Part shown: piece by piece, positions 35,066 through 43,245 of the stretch
Position numbering within the stretch: the first letter of the stretch is position 1
Layout: the number at the start of each line of letters is the position of its first letter
Assembly (NCBI GenBank): GCA_017745235.1
Contig: JAGHZU010000001.1
Coordinates: forward strand, 372,001-436,000
Reading direction: 5' to 3'
Length of the DNA: 64,000 nucleotides
From: Caulobacter sp.
GTDB lineage: Bacteria > Pseudomonadota > Alphaproteobacteria > Caulobacterales > Caulobacteraceae
Notes under the pieces: generated by a model
Told to the model about the DNA's origin: nothing
The model's input: only the letters and a program-made list of their open reading frames with translations
Database searches by the model: none
Program-made: the position numbers and the translations under genes

Positions 35066-35368
35066 CTAGCCGGGCGTGCGGCCCTTGCGGACGCGCAGCA
35101 TCATCCAGATCACCACAAACGCCCCCAGGGGTACGGTGGCCTTGAAGTAGCCGGGAGCGAAGCCGGGGCCCAGGATGTTGAGGGCGAACGGCACGAAGCC
35201 CCACTCGCCGGTCGACTGGCGCATCCAGAACGCGCCCACGCCCACGAAGCTGAGCACCGCCCACAGGATCTTGTAGCGCAGGCCGCGCGTGAGGGCGGTC
35301 AGGACCAGGGCGACGATCATCGGGATCGGCCAGGCGAGGGCGGCGAGAAGACCGAGAAGAAGGCTCAT
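35066..35368 (-). CDS. Small membrane protein paralogous to the neighbour's C-terminal module
   Basis: 100 residues from ATG 35368 with an excellent ribosome site (GGGAGG). Three hydrophobic segments. The part LRYKILWAVLSFVGVGAFWMRQSTGEWG and FAPGYFKATVPLGAFVVIWMM parallels LKRKWLWAIAAFAGIGSLTMNWTTGQVG and FMGFYPWVLKMTLPVGAVAALW in the preceding lipoprotein, so the two probably arose by duplication. Function unknown. Confidence 0.78.
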   Translation of the reverse strand: MSLLLGLLAALAWPIPMIVALVLTALTRGLRYKILWAVLSFVGVGAFWMRQSTGEWGFVPFALNILGPGFAPGYFKATVPLGAFVVIWMMLRVRKGRTPG

Positions 35369-35488
35369 GCTCCTCCCTCGGCGATCGCCGGGGCGAAGTC
35401 CAGAGCCTGTGCGCGAAGGATGGGCATGGGCCCTTACGGGTTTGCTCCACACTGGTGTTTCGGGACGTGTGCGCCTATCTCGGCCCCC

Positions 35489-36256
35489 ATGCTGATGGTC
35501 ATCTCTCCCGCCAAGTCGCTGGACTTCACCGCTCCGGACACGGTCCTGCCGCTCACCACGCCCGAGCTGAAGCCCCAGATCGCCGAGCTGGCGAAGGTCA
35601 CTCGCAAGCTGACGGCCGCCGACCTGCGCCGCCTGATGCACATCTCCGAGAAGCTGGCCGACTTGAACCACCAGCGCTTCCAGCACTTCGACGCCCAGGT
35701 CGAGGATGGCCTGCAGGCGGTGATCGCCTTCAACGGCGACGTCTATGCCGGCCTGTCGGCGCGCGAGCTGGACCGTCCCGCCCTGGAATGGGCCCAGGAC
35801 CGCCTGCGCATCCTCTCGGGTCTCTACGGCGTGCTGCGCCCGCTGGACGCCCTGCAGGCCTACCGCCTGGAAATGGGCACGCGCCTGAAGACCAAGCGCG
35901 GCGCCAACCTCTACGACTTCTGGGGCGAGACGATCGCCAAGACCCTGAACCAGGCGGCCGAGGGCCACGCCGATCCGACCCTGGTCAACCTGGCCAGCCA
36001 GGAATATTTCGGCGCCGTCGACGCCAAGGCCCTGAAGCTGCCGGTCGTGACCTGCCACTTCAAGGAAGAGAAGGGCAACACCCTGCGGGTGCTGGGCTTC
36101 TTCGCCAAGAAGGCCCGCGGGCGCATGGCCCGTTTCGCGATCGACAACCGCATCGACAAGGCCGCCGACCTCAAGGGTTTCGACCTGGACGGCTATCGCT
36201 ACCGGGACGATCTCTCCACGCCGGCCGATTGGGTTTTCGCTCGCCCTCAGCCCTGA
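35489..36256 (+). CDS. yaaA: YaaA (DUF328/UPF0246) peroxide-stress protein
   Basis: 255 residues, full family length. Start MLMVISPAKSLDFTAP, ALEWAQDRLRILSGLYGVLRPLDALQAYRLEMGTRL and GANLYDFWGETIAKTLN are hallmarks, as is the tail LKGFDLDGYRYRDDLSTPADWVFAR. Binds DNA and limits iron-driven damage during peroxide stress in E. coli. Confidence 0.95.
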   Translation: MLMVISPAKSLDFTAPDTVLPLTTPELKPQIAELAKVTRKLTAADLRRLMHISEKLADLNHQRFQHFDAQVEDGLQAVIAFNGDVYAGLSARELDRPALEWAQDRLRILSGLYGVLRPLDALQAYRLEMGTRLKTKRGANLYDFWGETIAKTLNQAAEGHADPTLVNLASQEYFGAVDAKALKLPVVTCHFKEEKGNTLRVLGFFAKKARGRMARFAIDNRIDKAADLKGFDLDGYRYRDDLSTPADWVFARPQP

Positions 36257-36306
36257 ATTCATTTAGCAGTGAATTATAAGGGCTCGCCGATCGCAAGCGC
36301 GAGCTA

Positions 36307-36325
36307 TATGCTGCGATGCAGCATA
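36307..36325. promoter_or_regulatory. PhaR-like operator at the hydroxybutyrate dehydrogenase promoter
   Basis: TATGCTGC-GAT-GCAGCATA is a perfect 8-bp inverted repeat. Its centre CTGC-N3-GCAG fits the TGC-rich consensus known for the PHB regulator PhaR. A GCTATA-type -10 element sits at 36304-36309, directly against it, and the start codon is 27 bp downstream. Confidence 0.6.
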
Positions 36326-36351
36326 ATCGGGATTGCGCAGGGAGCTCGCCG

Positions 36352-37149
36352 ATGGCCGTGGATTTCGGGTTGCAGGGGCAGGTCGCCATCGTCACCGGCT
36401 CGACCAGCGGCATCGGCCACGCCCTGGCCGACGCCCTGGCCGCCCAGGGCGCGAACATCGTGCTCAACGGCCTGGGCGAGATGAACGCCATCGAGAAGAC
36501 CCGGGCCGAGATGGCCGAGAAGCACGGGGTCGAGGTGCTCTACCACGGCGCCGACATGACCAAGCCGGCCCAGATCGCCGACATGGTGGCCCAGGCCAAG
36601 GCCGAGTTCGGCGAGCTGGACATCCTGGTCAACAACGCCGGCGTCCAGCACGTGGCCCCGGTCGAGGACTTTCCCGCCGACAAGTGGGACCAGATCATCG
36701 CCATCAACCTGTCGTCGGCGTTCCACGCCACCAAGGCGGCGATTCCGATCATGAAGGAGCAGGGGCGCGGGCGGATCGTCAACATCGCCTCGGCCCACGG
36801 CCTTGTGGCCTCGCCCTTCAAGAGCGCCTACGTCGCCGCCAAGCACGGGATCCTGGGCCTGACCAAGACCGTGGCGCTGGAGACGGCGACGTTCGGCATC
36901 ACCTGCAACGCCATCTGCCCGGGCTTCGTGAAGACCCCGCTGGTCGAGGCCCAGATCGCCGACCAGGCCAAGGCCCGCGGCATCTCGGAAGAGGCGGTGA
37001 TGAAGGACGTGATCCTGGCCGCCCAGCCCACCAAGCAGTTCGTCACCTTCGAGCAACTGGCCGGGCTGCTGCTGTATCTGGTCTCGGATCTCGGCGCCTC
37101 GGCCAACGGCGCGGCCTTCCCGGTGGACGGCGGCTGGACGGCGCAGTAG
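36352..37149 (+). CDS. bdhA: 3-hydroxybutyrate dehydrogenase
   Basis: 265 residues from ATG 36352 (GGGAG upstream). SDR fold: VTGSTSGIGHALADALAAQGA, NNAGVQHVAPVEDFPADKWDQIIAINLSSAFHATKAAIP, the Ser-Tyr-Lys triad in NIASAHGLVASPFKSAYVAAKHG. The extension GFVKTPLVEAQIADQAKARGISEEAVMKDVILAAQPTKQFVT is typical of D-3-hydroxybutyrate dehydrogenases. Oxidises the PHB monomer to acetoacetate. Confidence 0.93.
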   Translation: MAVDFGLQGQVAIVTGSTSGIGHALADALAAQGANIVLNGLGEMNAIEKTRAEMAEKHGVEVLYHGADMTKPAQIADMVAQAKAEFGELDILVNNAGVQHVAPVEDFPADKWDQIIAINLSSAFHATKAAIPIMKEQGRGRIVNIASAHGLVASPFKSAYVAAKHGILGLTKTVALETATFGITCNAICPGFVKTPLVEAQIADQAKARGISEEAVMKDVILAAQPTKQFVTFEQLAGLLLYLVSDLGASANGAAFPVDGGWTAQ

Positions 37150-37171
37150 CGCGCAGGCCAAGCTCCGGATC

Positions 37172-37265
37172 GTTGTCATCCCGGAAATCCCTCAGGGGCT
37201 GTCCGGACGACGGCGGGGTTCTCCTGAGGGCCCGCCATCCGCTTCGCCACGGCCGGGGTGACAAT
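37172..37265. repeat. Intergenic palindrome between bdhA and the patatin gene
   Basis: Outer arms GTTGTCATCCCGG and CCGGGGTGACAAT and inner arms CCCTCAGG and CCTGAGGG build a nested hairpin. It resembles the TCATCCCGGC palindromes near 50146 and 60957. Probably a mobile or REP-like element, transcribed in the operon region. Confidence 0.5.
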
Positions 37266-37303
37266 CTCGAGGGTGCTCGCCCTGTTGTTGAACCGGAGTC
37301 CGC

Positions 37304-38365
37304 ATGCCCATCGGTCCGTTCAAGAAGAAGCCCGCCAGCCCCAAGCCTCTGAGCCTGGCCCTGCAGGGCGGCGGGTCGCACGGGGCCTTCGAATGGGGCG
37401 TCATCGACCGCCTGCTCGAGGAGGACGGCCTGGAGATCCAGGCCGTCACCGCCGCCTCGGCCGGGGCGATGAACGCCGTGTGCCTGGCCCAGGGCCTGCT
37501 GGACGGCGGCCGCGAGGGCGCCAAGGCCCGGCTGGAGCGGTTCTGGAAGCAGGTCAACCGCAACGGCGGCCGCAACATCTTCGGCGACACCGGCATCTGG
37601 ACCAGCGCCTTCGCCGGCGGGGCCGACTGGCTGAAGAACACCCCCGGCTGGCGGCTGGCCGAGACCTTCGCCCTGTCGATGAGCCCCTACGAGTTCAATC
37701 CCTTCAACCTCAATCCCCTGCACGACGCGCTGGAAGGGGAGATCGACTTCAAGGCCCTGCGCGAGCGCTCGCCGCTGAAGCTCTACATTTCGGCCACCCA
37801 GGTGCGCGCCAGCAAGGCGAGGGTGTTCCGCGAGACCGAGCTGACCAGCCGCCACATCATGGCCAGCGCCTGCCTGCCCCAGGTGTTCCAGGCCGTGGAG
37901 ATCGACGGCGAGCCCTACTGGGACGGCGGCTTCCTGGCCAATCCGCCGCTTTGGCCGCTCTTCTACGACGACACCCCTGACGACATCCTGCTGGTCAGCC
38001 TCAACCCGTTCGTTCGCGAGGAGACGCCCAGGACGCCAGGCGAGATCATGGACCGGCTGAACGAGATCACCTTCAACGCCTCCCTGGCCAGCGAACTGCG
38101 AGCCATCGCCTTCGTGCAGAAACTGCTCGACGAGGGCCTGCTGAAGGACAACGCCCGGGGCCGTTACCGCCGCATGCTCATGCACGCCATCCCGGCCGAC
38201 AAGGCCCTGGCCGACCTGTCGCTGGGCAGCAAGTTCGACACCGAGTGGAGCTTCCTGACCGACCTGCGCAAGCGGGGCTACGATGCGGCCGAGGCCTGGC
38301 TGGGCCACTGCCTGACGCAGGTAGGGGTGGGGTCGAGCTTCGACATGAAGACGGCGCTGGGGTGA
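37304..38365 (+). CDS. Patatin-like phospholipase/esterase
   Basis: 353 residues. Oxyanion loop LALQGGGSHGAFEWGV, nucleophile elbow TAASAGAMNAV (Ala replaces the first Gly of GxSxG), and the Asp of the dyad in YWDGGFLANPP. A C-terminal extension (about 240-353) ends near residues resembling DUF3734. Cytoplasmic by lack of signal. Its place just after the hydroxybutyrate dehydrogenase suggests an ester or PHB-related substrate, but this is inference. Confidence 0.88.
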   Translation: MPIGPFKKKPASPKPLSLALQGGGSHGAFEWGVIDRLLEEDGLEIQAVTAASAGAMNAVCLAQGLLDGGREGAKARLERFWKQVNRNGGRNIFGDTGIWTSAFAGGADWLKNTPGWRLAETFALSMSPYEFNPFNLNPLHDALEGEIDFKALRERSPLKLYISATQVRASKARVFRETELTSRHIMASACLPQVFQAVEIDGEPYWDGGFLANPPLWPLFYDDTPDDILLVSLNPFVREETPRTPGEIMDRLNEITFNASLASELRAIAFVQKLLDEGLLKDNARGRYRRMLMHAIPADKALADLSLGSKFDTEWSFLTDLRKRGYDAAEAWLGHCLTQVGVGSSFDMKTALG

Positions 38366-38433
38366 GGACGAGCGGAGGCAAGGAGGCCCTCTGGCTGCTT
38401 GACGCAGCCGGCCTGGAGCGTATCTGACCCGCC

Positions 38434-38871
38434 ATGTCGCAAGCGTCGTCGTCCGAGCACCCCGTTCCCACCGTCGGCGTGGTCTGTCTGAGGGGCGACC
38501 AGGTGCTGCTGATCAAGCGCGGAACCCCGCCGCGCCTGGGCCAATGGAGCCTGCCGGGCGGACGGCTGGAGCGGGGCGAGACCACGGTCGTGGCGGCCTT
38601 GCGCGAACTGGCCGAGGAGACGGGCGTGCAGGCGGAGCTCCTGGGCCTGGTCGACGTGGTCGACGGCCTGTTCACCTCGCGCGAGACCGGCCGGACCACC
38701 CGCCACTACGTGATGATCGACTACGCGGCCCGCTGGATCTCGGGCGAGCCGGTCGCGGGCGACGATGCGGCCGAAGCGCGGTTCGTGTCGCTGGACGAGG
38801 CCCTGGCCATGGTGGAATGGGACGTGACCCGCAAGGTGATCGCCGAGACGTTCGAGCGGTTCGCCCGCTGA
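38434..38871 (+). CDS. NUDIX hydrolase
   Basis: 145 residues. A full Nudix box is visible: GGRLERGETTVVAALRELAEETGV fits Gx5Ex7REUxEExGU. N-terminal VGVVCLRGDQVLLIKRGTPPRLGQWSLPGG is typical of ADP-ribose-type pyrophosphatases, but the substrate is open. It lies 68 bp after the patatin gene and may share its transcript. Confidence 0.92.
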   Translation: MSQASSSEHPVPTVGVVCLRGDQVLLIKRGTPPRLGQWSLPGGRLERGETTVVAALRELAEETGVQAELLGLVDVVDGLFTSRETGRTTRHYVMIDYAARWISGEPVAGDDAAEARFVSLDEALAMVEWDVTRKVIAETFERFAR

Positions 38872-39009
38872 AGCGCCCTCCGGCCTCCGGGCCATCTTCC
38901 CCTCTGGAGGAGCTGTCGCCGTAGCCGACCGAGGGGAACCCCGCCCCCTGAGGGAGCCCTGGGAATCAGGCCCAAGCCCCGCCATTCTCCCCGCCCGAGG
39001 AGAATCCGC

Positions 39010-39549
39010 ATGACCCTGTACGACCTGGCCGTCCCCACCTTCACCCAGATGCTGCGCGCCCTGTCGGGCCAGCTCGACCGCGCCGAGGCGTTCTGCGCCG
39101 AACGGGGGCTGGAGCCGTCGGCCGTGATCGACGCGCGGCTGGCCCCCGACATGTTCCCGCTGTCGGCCCAGGTGCGGTTCGCCTGCTTCCAGGCCGGCGA
39201 CGCCGTGGCGCGGCTGGCGGGGCGCGAGCCCCTGGAGCACGCCGAGGTCGCTCCCGGCTTCGCGCCGCTGAAGGCTCGCATCGCCGAGACCCTGGCGGCG
39301 CTGGAGGCGACGCCGCCGCAGGCCTTCGACGGCGCCGAATCGCGGGCTGTCGCGCTGGTCATGCCGAACGGGATCGTCTTCGACATGACCGGCGAGCAGT
39401 TCCTGCGCGACTGGAGCCTGGCGCAGTTCTACTTCCACCTGGTCACGGCCTACGCCGTCATGCGCCAGGCCGGGGTGGCGCTGGGCAAGCCCGACTACGT
39501 GCCGCACGCGCTGGCCTTCGTGCGGCCGGGGACGTTCCCGGGAGCGTGA
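39010..39549 (+). CDS. DUF1993 family protein
   Basis: 179 residues, a DinB-like four-helix protein: LYDLAVPTFTQMLRALSGQLDRAEAF at the start, ARLAPDMFPLSAQVRFACFQAGDAVARLAG, FLRDWSLAQFYFHLVTAYAVMRQAGVALGKPDYV. These are the family hallmarks. Metal-binding histidines are only partly present. Function unknown. Confidence 0.88.
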   Translation: MTLYDLAVPTFTQMLRALSGQLDRAEAFCAERGLEPSAVIDARLAPDMFPLSAQVRFACFQAGDAVARLAGREPLEHAEVAPGFAPLKARIAETLAALEATPPQAFDGAESRAVALVMPNGIVFDMTGEQFLRDWSLAQFYFHLVTAYAVMRQAGVALGKPDYVPHALAFVRPGTFPGA

Positions 39550-39621
39550 GGAGGCCGAACGGGGCTTGACCTTTCCGCCCGCGCCCGCTCCCTTCAAACA
39601 AACGTTCAAGAGGGATGATCC

Positions 39622-40404
39622 ATGGCCTACCAACCCTTCGACCTGACCGGCAAGGTCGCCCTCGTCACGGGCGGCAATCGCGGCATCGGCCTGGGGATGG
39701 CCGCGGCCATGGCCCAGGCGGGGGCGGACGTGGTGATCTGGGGCTCAAACGCCGAGCGCAACCAGGCCGCCGAGGCCGAACTGCTCAAGCACGGGCGGCG
39801 CGTGAAGGCCCAGGTGGTCGACGTCGCCGACGAGGCCCAGGTGCGAGAGGGCATGGAGGAGGCGGTCGCGGCCATGGGCCGGGTCGACAGCGTCTTCGCC
39901 AACGCCGGGGTGGGCTACGGCGCGCCCAGCTTCATCGAGATGAAGACCGAGACCTACCGCAAGACCCTGGCGGTGAACCTCGACGGCGTCTTCTTCACCT
40001 TCCGCGAGGCCTGCCGCCACATGGTCGAACGGGCCAAGGGCGGCGACGCCGGCGGCTCGATCGTCGGGATCGCCTCGCTGGCCGCCATCGAAGGCGCGGC
40101 CCGCAACCAGGCCTACGCCGCCACCAAGGGCGCGGTGATCTCGATGATGAAGTCGGTGGCCGTGGAGCACGCCCGCTACGGCGTGCGGGCCAACGCCATC
40201 CTGCCCGGCTGGATCGCCACCGACATGACACAGGGCGCCCAGGACAACCCGGCTTTCGCCGACAAGGTGATCCCGCGCGTGCCCGCCCGCCGCTGGGGCG
40301 AGCCGGCCGACTTCGGCGGCATCGCCGTCTACCTGACCTCGGACGCTTCCAGCTTCCACTCGGGCGACACCTTCGTGATCGACGGCGCCTACTCGATCTT
40401 CTGA
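39622..40404 (+). CDS. SDR family oxidoreductase
   Basis: 260 residues. Cofactor loop VTGGNRGIGLGMAAAMAQAGA, NAGVGYGAPSFIEMKTETYRKTLAVNLDGVF, catalytic Ser-Tyr-Lys in GIASLAAIEGAARNQAYAATKG, and a C-terminal DTFVIDGAYSIF. Close to glucose- or alcohol-type classical SDRs; the substrate is unknown. Typical TTCAAGAGGGATGATCC leader. Confidence 0.9.
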   Translation: MAYQPFDLTGKVALVTGGNRGIGLGMAAAMAQAGADVVIWGSNAERNQAAEAELLKHGRRVKAQVVDVADEAQVREGMEEAVAAMGRVDSVFANAGVGYGAPSFIEMKTETYRKTLAVNLDGVFFTFREACRHMVERAKGGDAGGSIVGIASLAAIEGAARNQAYAATKGAVISMMKSVAVEHARYGVRANAILPGWIATDMTQGAQDNPAFADKVIPRVPARRWGEPADFGGIAVYLTSDASSFHSGDTFVIDGAYSIF

Positions 40405-40535
40405 CGAAGATTGGACGGTTGGGTCCATAAAAAGCCTTGTGAAAACAAGGGACTTGCGGAACTTTCGAACTGGTGGGAGGCTTCTTTCGCCGGCAGTCCT
40501 GGCGTGAGACCGGGACGCTGGCGGAGGAAACGAGA

Positions 40536-40682
40536 ATGACCCCGCAAGACGTCGTGGGTTTCGTGCCGCCCCGCGGCACGCTGGCGTTCATCGCCATGAT
40601 CCTGACGGCCATGGCCGGCTGCTTCTGGACGCCGGACGCCGAGGCCCGGGCCGAAGCCCGCAGCCGGGACGGCCGGAGCTAG
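40536..40682 (+). CDS. Small single-helix membrane protein
   Basis: 48 residues from ATG 40536 with GGAGG nine bases upstream. One membrane helix (TLAFIAMILTAMAGCFW) and a charged tail (EARAEARSRDGRS). No family known. Upstream is a CCTTGT-GAAA-ACAAGG hairpin at 40435-40450. Converges with the hydrolase gene by 4 bp. Confidence 0.5.
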   Translation: MTPQDVVGFVPPRGTLAFIAMILTAMAGCFWTPDAEARAEARSRDGRS

Positions 40683-41728
40683 GATCCAGATCCAACGGGA
40701 TCACTGAATTCAGTCGTCATCGTCCCCTGGTCCCTGCCCAAAGTCGGCGCGGCGGGGACCTGGCGCACCCAGTCGCTGATCGTATCGAGGAAACCGGGGA
40801 CGTAGCCGGGGGTCAGGGCGGAGTATTCGGCGCGGGCGCCGGTGCGGGCGGGCCAGAACTGATGGTTGGCGTCCTCGAACAGGCGGACGGTCAGCGGGGC
40901 GCCGCGCAGGCCCGCGGCCAGCAGGCGCACATTGGGACGCGGCGGGACCAGGCTGTCGCGCTGGCCGAACAGGGCCAGGACCGGTACGCGCACCTTGGGC
41001 AGGGCCGCCGCCGGCGTGTAATGGATCACCCCGCACAGGACCTCCAGGGCGGCGACGCCGCAGCGCCGGGGCAGGAGCTTCACGCCCGACAGGCCCGCCC
41101 GCATCGCCAGGCCCGAGACGGCGACGTTCAGGCGGCCGCGCCCGGCGAGGCGGCGCTGGTTGGTCTCGTCGGTGACGATCTGGTCCAGAACCGACTGGCC
41201 CGGCCCGGCCATCAGGACCACGAAGGCCACCGCGCGCGAGGCGGCGGCGGCCTCGAGCGCGACCCACCCGCCCTGGCTGTGGCCCAGGAGGCCCACGCGG
41301 CGCGGATCGACGCCCGGCAGGGCGGCCAGGCGAGCGGCCATCAGGGCGGCGTCGGCCGCGCGCCCTTCGATGGTCTCGCCCCGCCAGCTTCCGCCGGAGC
41401 CGCCCACGCCGCGCCGGTCGGAGATCATCACGGCCACGCCGTCGGCGGCCAGGCGCTCGGCGATGACGCGATAGGCGGGGAAGCCGTAGAACCGCCCGTC
41501 CCGCCCGTTGCCGCCCGAGCCCGACAGGATCACCACGCCGGGCGCGCCCTGCCCGCCCTCCCGCTGCGTCCCGCCCTCCGGCATGAGGATCGCGCCGGAC
41601 AGCGAAACGCCGTCGGCCGCGCGGACGGCCACCGGGATCTCGCGCCAGGCGCCGGCCGCGGCCTGGCGCGGCGTGAGGAGGCAGAGCGCCGCGAGCGCGG
41701 CGGCCAGGGCGATGAACACAGAGCGCAT
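40679..41728 (-). CDS. Secreted alpha/beta hydrolase
   Basis: 349 residues with a signal peptide (cut near QAAAG, about 25). Hydrolase fold: VVILSGSGGNGRDGRFYGFPAYRVIAERLAADG (oxyanion side), nucleophile GHSQGGW, the acid in FGQRDSLVPP and the His in EDANHQFW. Similar to periplasmic peptidase/esterase families of the dienelactone-hydrolase group. It is divergent from the LytTR gene. Confidence 0.9.
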   Translation of the reverse strand: MRSVFIALAAALAALCLLTPRQAAAGAWREIPVAVRAADGVSLSGAILMPEGGTQREGGQGAPGVVILSGSGGNGRDGRFYGFPAYRVIAERLAADGVAVMISDRRGVGGSGGSWRGETIEGRAADAALMAARLAALPGVDPRRVGLLGHSQGGWVALEAAAASRAVAFVVLMAGPGQSVLDQIVTDETNQRRLAGRGRLNVAVSGLAMRAGLSGVKLLPRRCGVAALEVLCGVIHYTPAAALPKVRVPVLALFGQRDSLVPPRPNVRLLAAGLRGAPLTVRLFEDANHQFWPARTGARAEYSALTPGYVPGFLDTISDWVRQVPAAPTLGRDQGTMTTEFSDPVGSGS

Positions 41729-41861
41729 GGGAATCCGAATGATCGCAGGTGGAGACAGGCCGGAACCCGACGTCCGGCCGGCCTGCGATCGACTTGGCCG
41801 AGACCCGCCTCAAGGGCGAATTCGTGAACCGTACGCTTGGCTTCGTGTAATGGTCGCGACC

Positions 41862-42650
41862 ATGTCGATTCCACTTCGCGCGACGCCGGGCGTCTCTCCG
41901 AAGATCTGGCGCGAGGGACTGGTGATCCTGGGCGGCGCGGTCGTGCTGATCGCCCTGGGGCCGTTCGGGGCGGTGCCCTATCGCGACGTGGCGGGCCGGA
42001 CGCTCTATTGGGCGCGGACCCTGGCGGGCGGCTACCTGCTGCTGCGGCCCTGCCTGGCCCTGGCCAGCCTGGCGGCGCGGCGCTGGCGCGTTTCGGAGCT
42101 CGCCGCCTGGACCGCCGCGGCCTTGCTGGCCGGCCTGCCGATGGTGGGGCTGGTCTGGTGGCTGGGGCCGCGCCCCGACCTGGCGCGGCCGCCGCCCTCG
42201 CCCGCCGACTTCCTGGACGCCTATCTGCAGGTGATGACCATCACCGCCCTGGTCGCCCCGGCCCTGTGGCTGGCGCGCCGGGCGGGAAGACCCGCGCCCT
42301 CCGCTCCGCAGGCGACCGGGAATGCGCCGCCCGCCCTGGCGCGACGCCTGCCGCCGGGCCAGGGCCAGATCCTGGCCCTGTCGATGGAGGACCACTACGT
42401 GCGCGTCCACGCGGCGGCGGGCCAGACCCTGCTGCTGATGCGCATGGCCGACGCGGTGGCGCTGATGGACGGCCAGGACGGGGCGCGCGTCCACCGCTCG
42501 TGGTGGGTGGCGCGGGCGGCGGTCGAGGGCTTCCGCCGCGACGGCCGCCGGGTGTGGTTGAGGGCGCGCGGCGACCTGCTGGTGCCGGTGGCGCGGGGCC
42601 GGGTCAGGGCGCTGGCGAGCGAAGGCTGGCCGTTGGGGGGACGAAGCTAA
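41862..42650 (+). CDS. Membrane-bound LytTR transcription regulator
   Basis: 262 residues from ATG 41862; ATG 41850 is in frame too. Four hydrophobic segments (about 15-125) precede a C-terminal LytTR DNA-binding domain: GQGQILALSMEDHYVRVHAAAGQTLLLMRMADAVALM and GARVHRSWWVARAAVEGFRRDGRRVWLRARGDLLVPVARGR. There is no receiver domain, so the membrane part may be the sensor. The divergent hydrolase is a candidate target. Confidence 0.88.
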   Translation: MSIPLRATPGVSPKIWREGLVILGGAVVLIALGPFGAVPYRDVAGRTLYWARTLAGGYLLLRPCLALASLAARRWRVSELAAWTAAALLAGLPMVGLVWWLGPRPDLARPPPSPADFLDAYLQVMTITALVAPALWLARRAGRPAPSAPQATGNAPPALARRLPPGQGQILALSMEDHYVRVHAAAGQTLLLMRMADAVALMDGQDGARVHRSWWVARAAVEGFRRDGRRVWLRARGDLLVPVARGRVRALASEGWPLGGRS

Positions 42651-42775
42651 AACCTCCGCTTCCTTTGAGGGAGAAAGGAACCCATCCCGAAGGCGGTGGA
42701 AGGGTGAGTGGTTTCACCGCTGGTCGGCGGGGCTCGCACCGTCGTCACAGGTCCGCCGCAGCGGCGACCTCGGAA

Positions 42776-42806
42776 ACGTCGACTAAGGGTGGGAAGCGGA
42801 CGTCGC
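42776..42806 (-). repeat. Cassette-boundary repeat, copy 1
   Basis: Read on the minus strand: GCGACGTCCGC, core TTCCCACCC, then TTAGTCGACGTT. It begins right after the stop of the pentapeptide gene (42806-42808) and has the same orientation. It shares the GTCCGC arm and CACCC core with the copies in the 30-32 kb island. Confidence 0.6.
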
Positions 42807-43180
42807 TACCAGTCAGGCAGCTCTCCGGCGGTCAGGTCATAGGAGTGGAAAAACGCGCCCTCGAACGCGGCACCCTCCATCTTCGCGCCTTTGAACGTCG
42901 TGCTACAGAGCGCCGCGCCGCGAAAATCCGCTCCTCGCAAATCCGCCCCGGTGAAGTCGCAGGTCTTCACATTAGAATGGATTAATGCGTTGCGAAGCGA
43001 AGTGCCCCGGAGCGAAACCGACAGAAAGCAGCCCACCAACTCGATGCCGTCGAGCGAGACATTTTCCAACGCCCTCGATCCATCCGAGACGATCTCAAGA
43101 TCAGAGAACCTGCGTTCGCCGGTCTGATACCGAGCCAAGAACAAGCTCTCAGGAATAGGGCCGATCACTTCTCCATCCAT
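42806..43180 (-). CDS. Pentapeptide-repeat protein
   Basis: 124 residues from ATG 43180; a GTG at 43240 would read through the boundary repeat and is less likely. About ten A(D/N)LXX-type repeats form a right-handed beta-helix: ENVSLDGIELVGCFLSVSLRGTSLRNALIHSNVKTCDFTGADLRGADFRGAALCSTTFKGAKMEGAAFEGAFF. Function unknown; some such proteins protect gyrase, but nothing here shows that. Low-GC island gene. Confidence 0.82.
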   Translation of the reverse strand: MDGEVIGPIPESLFLARYQTGERRFSDLEIVSDGSRALENVSLDGIELVGCFLSVSLRGTSLRNALIHSNVKTCDFTGADLRGADFRGAALCSTTFKGAKMEGAAFEGAFFHSYDLTAGELPDW

Positions 43181-43205
43181 GATGCCTAACCTGCCGCCTG
43201 ACAGA

Positions 43206-43235
43206 GATGTCCGCAATGGGTGGGGTGCGGTCGTT
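43206..43235 (-). repeat. Cassette-boundary repeat, copy 2
   Basis: Minus-strand reading: AACGACCGCA, core CCCCACCCAT, then TGCGGACATC. It lies 10 bp after the stop of the 147-residue gene, in the same orientation, and before the pentapeptide gene. Confidence 0.6.
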
Positions 43236-43245
43236 GACACGGTGT

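Noticed and set aside
40458..40490. GGAAC upstream of the small membrane gene as a general-stress (ECF) -35
   Set aside because: The matching GTT at the required 16-17-bp spacing is absent.
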